A stretch of 64,000 bases of DNA. Source: an uncultured Lachnospiraceae bacterium (lineage in GTDB: Bacteria > Bacillota > Clostridia > Lachnospirales > Lachnospiraceae). Where the stretch lies: NCBI GenBank assembly GCA_900315505.1, contig OMZG01000005.1, forward strand, positions 1 through 64,000. The letters run 5' to 3'. Shown piece by piece: positions 7,473-15,038 of this stretch (position 1 is the stretch's first letter; the number at the start of each line of letters is the position of its first letter). The position numbers were made by a program, and so were the translations under genes. The notes under the pieces are model-generated. The model worked only from the letters and a program-made list of their open reading frames with translations. It made no database searches and was not told the DNA's origin.

Positions 7473-9146
7473 TTATTTTTCTCCTGGCACTTCAAGGATG
7501 GCACCACGATTACCTGATGTCACCATTGCCTGATACCTGCGGAGATATCCTGTCGTTACCTTCGGCTCACGAGGCTTCCATGCTGCCTTACGGTGGGCAA
7601 GCTCGTCATCTGATACCTCGAGTGTGATAGTCATATTCGGGATGTCGATTGTGATCGTATCGCCTTCCTCTACGAGTGCTATCGGGCCGCCTACTGCTGC
7701 CTCCGGTGATACATGACCGATTGAAGCTCCACGGCTGGCTCCTGAGAATCGTCCGTCTGTGATCAGAGCTACTGATGAACCGAGTCCCATTCCGACAATT
7801 GCTGATGTAGGATTGAGCATCTCTCTCATTCCCGGGCCGCCCTTAGGTCCCTCGTATCTGATGACTACGACGTCACCCTCTACGATCTTGCCGCCCTTGA
7901 TGGCTGCAATTGCATCTTCCTCACAATCAAAAACTCTTGCCGGGCCGGTATGTACCATCATCTCAGGTACTACTGCAGAACGCTTTACCACGCAGCCATC
8001 CGGTGCGAGATTGCCCTTGAGAACTGCAAGTCCGCCATTTGGCATATATGGATTGTCGATCGGTCTGATGACCTCAGGATTCCTGTTGACTGCGTTCCTG
8101 ATATTCTCTCCTATAGGCTTGCCTGTGACTGTCATGCAGTCGAGATTTAAAAGACCCGCATCTCCGAGTTCTTTCATGACTGCATATACACCGCCGGCCT
8201 CGTTCAGATCCTCAATATATGTCGGACCTGCCGGTGCCAGGTGGCAGAGGTTCGGTGTTCTCTCAGAAATAGGGTTTGCATAGCTGATATCGAAATCGAA
8301 GCCTATCTCATGAGCGATTGCTGGCAGATGAAGCATAGTATTTGTTGAGCATCCAAGCGCCATATCAACTGTCAGGGCATTGATAATTGAATCTTTAGTG
8401 ATGATGTCGCGAGGACGGATATTTTTCCTGAGCATATCCATTACTGCATATCCGGCCTGCTTTGCGAGACGGAGTCTTGCAGAGTACACAGCTGGGATGG
8501 TTCCGTTTCCACGAAGGCCCATTCCAATGGCCTCTGTAAGGCAGTTCATTGAGTTGGCTGTGTACATTCCTGAACAGCTGCCGCAGGTAGGACAGACATT
8601 TTCTTCATAGATACGGACTTCTTCGTCAGTCATCTTGCCTGCTGCATTGGCACCTACTGCCTCAAACATCGAAGACAGTGATCTCTTGCGTCCCTCTACA
8701 TGTCCTGCAAGCATCGGGCCGCCTGACACGAATACTGTCGGCACATTGATACGTGCTGCTGCCATCAGCAGTCCAGGTACATTCTTGTCGCAGTTCGGGA
8801 TCATGACAAGTGCGTCGAACTGATGGGCAATTGCCATACACTCTGTGGAATCGGCGATCAGGTCACGGGTCACGAGTGAATACTTCATGCCGATATGTCC
8901 CATTGCGATTCCGTCGCAGACTGCGATTGCAGGGAACATGACTGGATTGCCGCCTGCCTCTGCTACTCCGAGCTTTACTGCCTGTGCAATCTTGTCGATA
9001 TTCATATGTCCCGGCACGATCTCGTTGTATGAGCTCACGATGCCGACTAATGGCTTGTCTATTTCCTCTTTTGTAAATCCGAGTGCATTCAGAAGGCTTC
9101 TTGCCGGTGCCTGCTGCATGCCACGCTTCATGTTGTCACTCTGCAT
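7473..9146 (-). CDS. ilvD: Dihydroxy-acid dehydratase
   Basis: The protein has 557 residues. It dehydrates 2,3-dihydroxy-isovalerate and 2,3-dihydroxy-3-methylvalerate to the 2-oxo acids of valine and isoleucine synthesis, using an Fe-S cluster. Cysteine motifs NCDKNVPG and [16 protein letters not shown] are present, as is the C-terminal [11 protein letters not shown] signature. It is the first gene of the ilvD-ilvB unit and has two tandem promoters upstream. Confidence 0.96.
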   Translation of the reverse strand: MQSDNMKRGMQQAPARSLLNALGFTKEEIDKPLVGIVSSYNEIVPGHMNIDKIAQAVKLGVAEAGGNPVMFPAIAVCDGIAMGHIGMKYSLVTRDLIADSTECMAIAHQFDALVMIPNCDKNVPGLLMAAARINVPTVFVSGGPMLAGHVEGRKRSLSSMFEAVGANAAGKMTDEEVRIYEENVCPTCGSCSGMYTANSMNCLTEAIGMGLRGNGTIPAVYSARLRLAKQAGYAVMDMLRKNIRPRDIITKDSIINALTVDMALGCSTNTMLHLPAIAHEIGFDFDISYANPISERTPNLCHLAPAGPTYIEDLNEAGGVYAVMKELGDAGLLNLDCMTVTGKPIGENIRNAVNRNPEVIRPIDNPYMPNGGLAVLKGNLAPDGCVVKRSAVVPEMMVHTGPARVFDCEEDAIAAIKGGKIVEGDVVVIRYEGPKGGPGMREMLNPTSAIVGMGLGSSVALITDGRFSGASRGASIGHVSPEAAVGGPIALVEEGDTITIDIPNMTITLEVSDDELAHRKAAWKPREPKVTTGYLRRYQAMVTSGNRGAILEVPGEK

Positions 9147-9192
9147 ACTTTCTTTTCCTTTCTATTCAATCAAAAACCGTCACAATGTTTAT

Positions 9193-9221
9193 ATTATAAA
9201 ATCTGACCCTTTGCTTTTCAA
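9193..9221 (-). promoter_or_regulatory. Proximal promoter of ilvD-ilvB
   Basis: On the minus strand TTGAAA (9216-9221) and TATAAT (9193-9198) are separated by 17 bases, close to the consensus. Confidence 0.75.
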
Positions 9222-9256
9222 TAACAAAAAGTCCCTTTGCGTATTAGATAGGCTAT

Positions 9257-9285
9257 ACTATAGTACATATATGAAAAAAATTCAA
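9257..9285 (-). promoter_or_regulatory. Distal promoter of ilvD-ilvB
   Basis: On the minus strand TTGAAT (9280-9285) and TATAGT (9257-9262) are separated by 17 bases, 64 bases upstream of the proximal promoter. The interval carries the direct repeat GCAAAGGG twice. No T-box or riboswitch fold was recognised. Confidence 0.65.
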
Positions 9286-9515
9286 GCCTGTACTGAAATT
9301 TATTCATGGTATTGCTGTGTTTTCTTCATCCGTGTTTTCTGATGTATTCTCGCAGTGTGAGTATTTATCTCCCTGCAAATCAAAAAAATCCCTGTAAATA
9401 AAAATAACGCCACATGTACGATAGATACTCGCGGCGTTATTTTAATTAAATAATTTGAACTAATAGCAATGATCACCTATGGGTCAGTCTGTTTCTGGCT
9501 CACAGAATCCTATGT
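9286..9515. other. Intergenic region between ilvD promoters and leuB
   Basis: Apart from the leuB terminator at 9401-9443 I see no gene, RNA or repeat in this AT-rich stretch. The gap between ilvD and leuB is 369 bases in all. Confidence 0.5.
9401..9443 (-). terminator. Terminator of leuB
   Basis: The arms AAAATAACGCC (9401-9411) and GGCGTTATTTT (9433-9443) form an 11-bp stem. On the minus strand it ends in a TTTT run downstream of leuB. Confidence 0.7.
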
Positions 9516-10610
9516 TCAGATGCGCTTTGCTACCTCTTCACCCATCTGCTTACATCCTACGGTAGTGATGCTCTCTGCACCCTCACGAGGGAGGATGTCA
9601 CGGGTGCGGATGCCGTCATCGAGTACCTGTCTTACTGCATTCTCTACTGCATCTGCCTCGGTATCGAGGTCGAGGCTGTAGCGCAGAAGCATGGCTGCTG
9701 AGAGAATCGTGGCGATAGGATTCGCGATATCCTGTCCTGCGATATCAGGCGCTGATCCGCCGCTTGGCTCATAGAGTCCGAACTTCGTCTCATTGAGAGA
9801 TGCTGATGAGAGCATTCCGAGCGAGCCTGTGATCATGGCTGCCTCGTCGGAGAGGATGTCTCCGAACATATTCTCAGTGAGTACCACATCGAACTGTGCC
9901 GGGTCACGGACAAGCTGCATTGCACAGTTGTCTACGAGCATGTGACTAAGCTCTACATCAGGATAGTCGGCCCAGACCTCCTCTGTCACCTTTCTCCAGA
10001 GGCGTGAGGAATCCAGGACATTTGCCTTGTCGACCGATGTCACCTTTTTCCTTCTCTTCCTTGCTATCTCAAATGCCTTGATGGCTATTCTTCTGATCTC
10101 ATTCTCATTGTAGGTGAGGGTATCTGTCGCCTGGATGACGCCGTTATACGACTCGGTATGTCTCTCACCGAAGTACAGTCCGCCTGTAAGCTCGCGGACT
10201 ATTATCATATCAAAGCCCTTATCTGCCGTTGCTTCCTTCAGCGGGCAGGCCTCCTTCAGCTGTGGATAGAGATATGCCGGGCGGAGATTTGCGAAAAGTC
10301 CAAGTGACTTTCTAAGCTTTAATAGTCCTGCCTCAGGCCTCTTCTCTGGTGGGAGCCTATACCACGGTGATGTGGATGTATTGCCGCCGATGCTTCCCAT
10401 GAGCACGGCATCCTGCGCCTTTGCTGACTCTATAGCCTCATCTGTGAGTGGCTCTCCTGTCGCATCAATCGAGCATCCGCCCATCAGGATATCCGTGCGG
10501 CTGAAGCTGTGGCCGTATTTCTCTGCTACCTTCCCGAGCACTGTCCATGCTGCATCTGTGATCTCAGGTCCTATGCCGTCTCCTGCGATCACGCCAATGT
10601 TATAATCCAT
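9516..10610 (-). CDS. leuB: 3-isopropylmalate dehydrogenase
   Basis: The protein has 364 residues and oxidatively decarboxylates 3-isopropylmalate in leucine synthesis, using NAD. It has the start [13 protein letters not shown], the substrate arginine region [10 protein letters not shown], metal-binding [10 protein letters not shown] and the nicotinamide-binding segment [14 protein letters not shown]. It stands alone with its own promoter and terminator. leuA and leuCD are not in the window. Confidence 0.96.
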   Translation of the reverse strand: MDYNIGVIAGDGIGPEITDAAWTVLGKVAEKYGHSFSRTDILMGGCSIDATGEPLTDEAIESAKAQDAVLMGSIGGNTSTSPWYRLPPEKRPEAGLLKLRKSLGLFANLRPAYLYPQLKEACPLKEATADKGFDMIIVRELTGGLYFGERHTESYNGVIQATDTLTYNENEIRRIAIKAFEIARKRRKKVTSVDKANVLDSSRLWRKVTEEVWADYPDVELSHMLVDNCAMQLVRDPAQFDVVLTENMFGDILSDEAAMITGSLGMLSSASLNETKFGLYEPSGGSAPDIAGQDIANPIATILSAAMLLRYSLDLDTEADAVENAVRQVLDDGIRTRDILPREGAESITTVGCKQMGEEVAKRI

Positions 10611-10645
10611 TCTTACCTTCTTTCTCTGATTTTAAGTCTTTACCT

Positions 10646-10674
10646 ACTATAATGTATCCAGGGGAAAATTTCAA
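10646..10674 (-). promoter_or_regulatory. Promoter of leuB
   Basis: On the minus strand TTGAAA (10669-10674) and TATAGT (10646-10651) are separated by 17 bases. The -35 begins just past the T-run of the mecA terminator, so the two genes are packed with almost no spare sequence. Confidence 0.75.
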
Positions 10675-10675
10675 C

Positions 10676-10704
10676 AAAAAAGAGACCTGTTTCCGGGTCT
10701 CTTT
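10676..10704 (-). terminator. Terminator of mecA
   Basis: The stem AGAGACC/GGTCTCT encloses a short loop and is followed by TTTTTTG on the minus strand. Confidence 0.75.
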
Positions 10705-10719
10705 CAGAAATCGATTCAA

Positions 10720-11481
10720 TTACAGCTCTGCAAGTCTCTCGATCGCTGTATCTCCGATGATGAGCTCTCCATGCTCCTTCAGAACTGCTGCCATATTGCC
10801 ATGATTTGCTATCTCATCGCTGAACTCTGCTATCGCAAATACGGAATTCGCAAGTGTGAGCTTCGTATCCGTGAGGTTCATTGACAGATAGTACCTGCCA
10901 TCGTACTTATACAGGTCTGAATTCGCATAGCGGTTCGTCGGTGCAAGCTCCCTGCACAGTGTGATGCACTTCTCGAGATCATCAAGCGCTATGACCACCG
11001 GAAGGAGTATAGGCGTATCATCTGATACACTCTTCAGCAGCTCTGCTGCTTCCTTCTGTCCGAGCGTCGACACATTCTGCTTCCCGTCAAACCGGGGAGC
11101 AATAGTATCTATCTCGACACCCTCATAAGGGTCCTTCTTATCTTCCTTATTCTGCGCTGCCTCATCTATTTCCTTATTCAGACTGCCAAGGGCGTCCTTG
11201 CATTTAGCCATGATGGCTGCGAGTGCATTCTCTGGCTTGTCCTTATTGATCGTGATATTCACAGATCCGTCCGGCAGCCCTGCCAGCGATACGCTCATCG
11301 TGCCCGTATCTGCCTTGAAATCGACTGTCTCCCTGGCCTCGACGAGTATCTCATTGAGAAACTTCCTGGCCCTCGTCTGGTCTTGCATCAGCTCTTCCAT
11401 ATTGGAAAACCCGCGCGCTTCGAGCTCTTCCCGCGAGACCTTGCAGGTGATGCTGTTCTTATTCTCCTTCTTTATCAGCAT
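10720..11481 (-). CDS. mecA: MecA-family adaptor protein
   Basis: The 253-residue protein has the MecA plan. The N-terminal substrate-recognition part (about 1-90) includes SREELEARGFSNMEELM. An acidic linker rich in Lys, Asp and Glu follows (about 105-130). The C-terminal part (about 150-253) ends with a stretch around LKEHGELIIGDTAIERL, the ClpC-binding region of the family. MecA delivers proteins to ClpCP for degradation. AAGGAGG precedes the start. Its natural substrates here cannot be told. Confidence 0.85.
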   Translation of the reverse strand: MLIKKENKNSITCKVSREELEARGFSNMEELMQDQTRARKFLNEILVEARETVDFKADTGTMSVSLAGLPDGSVNITINKDKPENALAAIMAKCKDALGSLNKEIDEAAQNKEDKKDPYEGVEIDTIAPRFDGKQNVSTLGQKEAAELLKSVSDDTPILLPVVIALDDLEKCITLCRELAPTNRYANSDLYKYDGRYYLSMNLTDTKLTLANSVFAIAEFSDEIANHGNMAAVLKEHGELIIGDTAIERLAEL

Positions 11482-11519
11482 GAACGTCCTCCTTTCCGTA
11501 TCAGTACCCTCTTATCCCT

Positions 11520-11548
11520 AGTGTAGCACAATTTCGAATATGCTACAA
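11520..11548 (-). promoter_or_regulatory. Promoter of mecA
   Basis: On the minus strand TTGTAG (11543-11548) and TACACT (11520-11525) are separated by 17 bases. Confidence 0.6.
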
Positions 11549-11617
11549 GATTCTTAGCTGTACATGGTCACAAAATTCACGATTCACTTCGTTCGCGTTC
11601 ATTAAGTGTCCATGCAC

Positions 11618-11676
11618 CGGACGGACTAAGGTTCGAGCCAGGCCCTACGGCCTGCTCTCACCAAGTCCTCCCGTCG
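11618..11676. repeat. Long imperfect hairpin abutting the tRNA-Leu 3' end
   Basis: About 28 bases on each side (centre at AGGCCCTACGGCCT) pair with a few mismatches to form a hairpin of roughly 59 bases, starting exactly where the tRNA ends. There is no T-run, so it is not a standard terminator. It may direct 3' processing or be a small palindromic repeat. Confidence 0.45.
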
Positions 11677-11759
11677 TACAGGAGATGGGGCTCGAACCCA
11701 CACATGGTTGCCCATAACAGATTTTGAGTCTGTCGCGTCTGCCATTCCGCCACTCCTGC
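11677..11759 (-). tRNA. tRNA-Leu (anticodon CAA)
   Basis: The gene is 83 bases long. Acceptor arms GCAGGAG/CTCCTGT pair with one G-U. The anticodon stem ACAGA/TCTGT holds the loop CTCAAAA, giving CAA, which reads UUG. The T-loop is GGTTCGAGCCC, and a long variable arm (ATGGGCAACCAT) is typical of leucine tRNA. CCA is not encoded. It follows lysA. Confidence 0.95.
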
Positions 11760-11769
11760 GTATTATTCA

Positions 11770-11840
11770 GTTATTAGTTCCAGGTTCTGAGTTCTTAGCA
11801 ATTGACAGTCAGGAACTCAGAACTTGGAACTTGCAACTCT
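11770..11840. repeat. GAACT-type palindrome between lysA and tRNA-Leu
   Basis: On the plus strand AGTTCCAGGTTCTGAGTTC and GAACTCAGAACTTGGAACT form arms of 19 bases around a loop of about 18 bases. A further CAACTCTGAACTTT copy follows. It is the best preserved member of the family also seen at 4524-4585. Confidence 0.55.
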
Positions 11841-11845
11841 GAACT

Positions 11846-13129
11846 TTACTCCCATTCCTTCTGCAGCTTCTCCCAGATCGGGAAGCAGTCGAAGGTTGCG
11901 AAGTAGTCCTTCGGTTCCTCGGCGCGTCTTATCATATCGAAGGTGCCATCCGGATGGAGAAGGATCTCCGAGCTCCAGAGACGGCCGTTGTAATTGTAAC
12001 CCATTGAAAAGCCGTGTGCTCCGGTATCATGAATGTAGAGCAGATCTCCACGCTCTATCTTCGGGAGCATGCGATCTACTGCGAACTTGTCATTATTTTC
12101 ACAGAGCGATCCGGTCACATCGTATTTGTGATCACAAGGCTCATCTTCCTTGCCCATGACCGTGATGTGATGATATGCCCCGTACATTGCCGGGCGCATC
12201 AGATTCGCTGCACATGCATCTACCCCGATATAGTCCTTGTATGTCTGCTTCTCATGAAGGACGCGGGTCACGAGTGCTCCGTATGGCCCCATCATGAATC
12301 TGCCCATCTCTGTGTAGAGTGAGACATCTCCGAGTCCTGCCGGCACGAGGATCTCATCATATACCTTGTGGACTCCCTCTCCGATAACAGTGATATCATT
12401 CGGTGTCTGATCAGGCTGATAAGCGATTCCTACTCCGCCTGAGAGATTGATGAATGAAAGTGAGATTCCAAGCTTCTCCTTTATCTCTACTGCCAGTTCG
12501 AACAGGGTTCTGCTGAGCTCAGGATAATAATCATTCGTCACTGTGTTGCTCACGAGGAAGGCATGCAGTCCGAATCTCTTCACTCCGAGATCCCGAAGTC
12601 TCTTGTATGCCTCGAGGATCTGGTCATGAGTCATGCCGTACTTGGCATCACCCGGATTGTCCATGATTCCATTTGAAAGTGTATATACCCCGCCCGGATT
12701 GTAACGGCAGCACATCGTCTCCGGCAGCTTGCCATCAAGTGCCCTGAGGCAGGCATCTATATGAGTGATATCATCGAGATTGATGATTGCTCCGAGATCG
12801 GCTGCCTTCCTGAACTCCTCGTCAGGAGTATCATTTGAAGAAAACATGATTTCTTCACCCTTCAGGCCTACTGCATCGCTAAGCATCAGCTCTGTGAGTG
12901 ATGAGCAGTCGGCTCCGCATCCGTACTCATGAAGAATATCCATAAGAAACGGGTTCGGGGTTGCCTTCACCGCGAAATACTCACGGTAGCCCTTATTCCA
13001 TGCAAAGGCATCCTTTACCTTCTGGGCATTTTCGCGAATGCCCTTCTCATCATAGATGTGAAAAGGGGTAGGATATTTCGCGGCTATTTCTTCCAGCTTC
13101 TCTTTCGTAGTAAATGGTTGCTTGTTCAT
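11846..13129 (-). CDS. lysA: Diaminopimelate decarboxylase family protein
   Basis: The 427-residue protein is a fold-type III PLP decarboxylase. It has the PLP lysine in YFAVKATPNP near residue 56, the glycine loop LSGGVGIAYQ and the C-terminal MGYNYNGRL region. LysA makes lysine from meso-diaminopimelate. I chose the ATG at 13129, which follows AGAAGG. A TTG five codons upstream would overlap that site. Some motifs differ from textbook LysA, so a related amino-acid decarboxylase activity is possible. The setting among amino-acid synthesis genes favours lysine. Confidence 0.8.
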   Translation of the reverse strand: MNKQPFTTKEKLEEIAAKYPTPFHIYDEKGIRENAQKVKDAFAWNKGYREYFAVKATPNPFLMDILHEYGCGADCSSLTELMLSDAVGLKGEEIMFSSNDTPDEEFRKAADLGAIINLDDITHIDACLRALDGKLPETMCCRYNPGGVYTLSNGIMDNPGDAKYGMTHDQILEAYKRLRDLGVKRFGLHAFLVSNTVTNDYYPELSRTLFELAVEIKEKLGISLSFINLSGGVGIAYQPDQTPNDITVIGEGVHKVYDEILVPAGLGDVSLYTEMGRFMMGPYGALVTRVLHEKQTYKDYIGVDACAANLMRPAMYGAYHHITVMGKEDEPCDHKYDVTGSLCENNDKFAVDRMLPKIERGDLLYIHDTGAHGFSMGYNYNGRLWSSEILLHPDGTFDMIRRAEEPKDYFATFDCFPIWEKLQKEWE

Positions 13130-13160
13130 TTTTCCTTCTTCCAAATGTGAAACAATTAAT

Positions 13161-13291
13161 TGAGCGGTGCTAATTCGCAGACGCTTCGCGTCTTGCTCAT
13201 TCGCGCGTTCGCGCTATTGATAAAAAATGCCTGAAGCTCTCACGAACGCAAGCGTTCGCCGAGCTCAGGCATCTTTTATCAGCACCGCTCA
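13161..13291. repeat. Second nested palindromic element, upstream of lysA
   Basis: The ends TGAGCGGTGCT (13161-13171) and AGCACCGCTCA (13281-13291) are a perfect 11-base inverted repeat. Inside are two short GC hairpins (GACGC/GCGTC and GCGCG/CGC) and a large terminator-type stem (13219-13280). The plan and the AGCGGTG end motif match the element at 3101-3332. Confidence 0.5.
13219..13280 (-). terminator. Terminator of tRNA-Thr
   Basis: The arms around ATGCCTGA..GCTC and GAGCTCAGGCAT pair with one bulge, enclosing a smaller CGAACGC/GCGTTCG hairpin. Six Ts follow on the minus strand, just downstream of the tRNA. Confidence 0.65.
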
Positions 13292-13305
13292 TTTATTACG
13301 CGTAA

Positions 13306-13378
13306 AGCTAGCGACCGGAATCGAACCGGTGACCTCCTCACTACCAATGAGGTGCGCTACCTACTGTGCCACGCCAGC
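13306..13378 (-). tRNA. tRNA-Thr (anticodon GGT)
   Basis: The acceptor arms GCTGGCG/CGCTAGC pair with one G-U. The anticodon stem CCTCA/TGAGG holds loop TTGGTAG, so the anticodon is GGT, reading ACC and ACU. The T-arm CCGGTTCGATTCCGG is perfect. CCA is not encoded. It has its own promoter at 13411-13439. Confidence 0.95.
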
Positions 13379-13410
13379 TTATCTGCGGCTATTAAATTGC
13401 CGACTTGACT

Positions 13411-13439
13411 AATATACTATATCAAAAGTCGCTTGTCAA
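13411..13439 (-). promoter_or_regulatory. Promoter of tRNA-Thr
   Basis: On the minus strand TTGACA (13434-13439) and TATATT (13411-13416) are separated by 17 bases. Confidence 0.8.
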
Positions 13440-13446
13440 CCTTTTT

Positions 13447-14136
13447 TCAGATACCATTTGGAAAAATCGAGTCGATATATGCGACATAATCCTTCGCCTG
13501 CTTAATGTCAGGAACCTTGTTCCCGGCACGCCTCACGGCGCCGCTTCCATTCGAATACGCTGCCATTGCGAGATCCAGGTCTCCGTCGAATTCCTTCAGC
13601 AGCTGCGAAACAAGCTTCGCGCCACCCATGATATTCTGCGTGGCATCGTATGCATTCGTCACACCGAGACTCTTCGCCGTGGACGGCATCAGCTGCATTA
13701 CGCCCTTAGCTCCGCTTGATGAGGTGGCATTCGTCTGGAATCTCGACTCATGGTATGCGATCGCCTCAAGCAGCTTCTCGCTGACTCCGTACTTCTCGGA
13801 TGCTTTTTCGAAAATACCCTTCAGTGAGGACGGTACCCTGATATTGAAATTATCTGCCTTGCCACTTGACGCGCTCTTCGAAGCGCCTGCAGATGCATCC
13901 GCACTGTCCGTAGTGACATCCTCGAGCGGACCTGCCATCAAGGCTGACGTATTCGTCTGCTGCGAACCATCTGAGCTGTAGATCATCCCGAGCTCCTTCT
14001 CGAGATGCTTCTGAAAAGAAGCGACTGACTTCAGATTGTCCTTCGTGCTCACCGCCTGTGACAGGGACCTGTTCCCATTCTGCGGTGACAGCTTACCGAC
14101 AAATCTGTAATCACCCGCACTTACCTTTACTATCAT
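13447..14136 (-). CDS. Lytic transglycosylase (SLT domain) without signal peptide
   Basis: The protein has 229 residues. The C-terminal half (about 105-225) is an SLT/lysozyme-like domain with the catalytic Glu in AIAYHESRF, the SGAKGVMQLMP signature and the AAYSNGSGAV motif. Such enzymes cut the glycan strands of peptidoglycan to anhydro-muropeptides. The first 100 residues are polar and rich in Ser and Ala, with no signal peptide or membrane helix, which is odd for a wall enzyme. Export may use another route, or an upstream start is missed. It is the last gene of the rsh operon and begins eight bases after the previous stop. Confidence 0.85.
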   Translation of the reverse strand: MIVKVSAGDYRFVGKLSPQNGNRSLSQAVSTKDNLKSVASFQKHLEKELGMIYSSDGSQQTNTSALMAGPLEDVTTDSADASAGASKSASSGKADNFNIRVPSSLKGIFEKASEKYGVSEKLLEAIAYHESRFQTNATSSSGAKGVMQLMPSTAKSLGVTNAYDATQNIMGGAKLVSQLLKEFDGDLDLAMAAYSNGSGAVRRAGNKVPDIKQAKDYVAYIDSIFPNGI

Positions 14137-14144
14137 TTATCTCC

Positions 14145-14984
14145 CTATTCCATCTCTATATCTGCACCAGGCAGCTCGAAACTGCCGAGCTGTTCTTCTG
14201 TCACCATACCATAGCCATACTTCTGTGGCGCTCTGCCCGCATGACGGATCATAAGCACGAGGCCGCATACTATCCCGACTGAGAAGCATGCTACTATGAA
14301 AAGAAGTATCAGTGCTCTCCAGAAATATATATGCTTTGCCTTCGGATCTACCACATCCTGCTCGAGCTCATCATAGGTCTTCTGGACCTTCTTCGCGTCA
14401 TCCTCAAAGCCCTCCTCATTCTTCTCTTCTGCAGTCTTTGCTGCATCATATGATACGATAGGAGTCACAGACTCAGGCTCTGATTGTGCCTCTTCCTGCG
14501 CAGCTGTCTGCTCAGGCTCAGCCGCAGGAGTCTCCGGCTCTGCTGCTACAGATTCTTCGACTGCCGGCTCAGGCTCTGCTGCTACAGGTTCTTCAACTGC
14601 CGGCTCAGGCTCTGCTGTCACAGATTCTTTGACTACCGGCTCCGTTTTCTCAGCTTCAGTCTCAGGCTTCGAGGCCTCCGTCACCGGCTGTGGTCTCTCC
14701 GGAATCTGTGCATTGCCGATGGTGATCATCTTGTAGCAGTTGTTGCAGATAGGCCCCTTGCCATCGAGCGGAGCGCCGCAGAGAATACAGGTATTCTCAT
14801 ATTCCTCGCCATTGTACATCTTCCTGACGCGGTCGAGGTAACGCTCACCATACGAGGTAGAGAAGAGCGACTTCGGATTTAGCTTCAGCACTGCACCGAT
14901 ATTCTCATGATCTGAATAATTTATTTTGTCATCAAGGATCGCTATTACTTTCAGATCCCTAAGGATTGCTTCCTTTTCGGTCAT
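14145..14984 (-). CDS. Zinc-ribbon membrane protein with Glu/Pro repeats
   Basis: This 279-residue protein is of no family I can name. Two CxxC pairs (CILCGAP and CNNCYK, about 66-84) would form a zinc ribbon. A long acidic linker (about 95-200) repeats units such as VAAEPEPAVEE, visible as a tandem DNA repeat near 14540-14640. One membrane helix lies near residues 223-247. The N-terminal 60 residues are probably cytoplasmic. It is cotranscribed between hemZ and the transglycosylase gene. The build suggests a membrane-tethered sensor or scaffold, which is inference only. Confidence 0.7.
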   Translation of the reverse strand: MTEKEAILRDLKVIAILDDKINYSDHENIGAVLKLNPKSLFSTSYGERYLDRVRKMYNGEEYENTCILCGAPLDGKGPICNNCYKMITIGNAQIPERPQPVTEASKPETEAEKTEPVVKESVTAEPEPAVEEPVAAEPEPAVEESVAAEPETPAAEPEQTAAQEEAQSEPESVTPIVSYDAAKTAEEKNEEGFEDDAKKVQKTYDELEQDVVDPKAKHIYFWRALILLFIVACFSVGIVCGLVLMIRHAGRAPQKYGYGMVTEEQLGSFELPGADIEME

Positions 14985-15038
14985 AAATCCCTTTCGACTC
15001 CTCTTTCCGAAAAAACAACAGTATCCTGATCTATTGTA

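Noticed and set aside
9147..9300. T-box or riboswitch leader before ilvD
   Set aside because: No specifier loop, T-box sequence or antiterminator/terminator pair could be found.
10661..10675. CodY-like AATTTTC box at the leuB promoter
   Set aside because: Only about half of the consensus fits, so it cannot be told from an AT-rich -35 region.
14530..14650. Possible CRISPR or iteron array
   Set aside because: The repeats are in frame within a coding sequence and encode the Glu/Pro/Ala linker.
14484..14882. Cysteine/arginine/leucine-rich plus-strand frame
   Set aside because: It is the antisense of the acidic repeat in the zinc-ribbon protein. The repeats create the apparent pattern.
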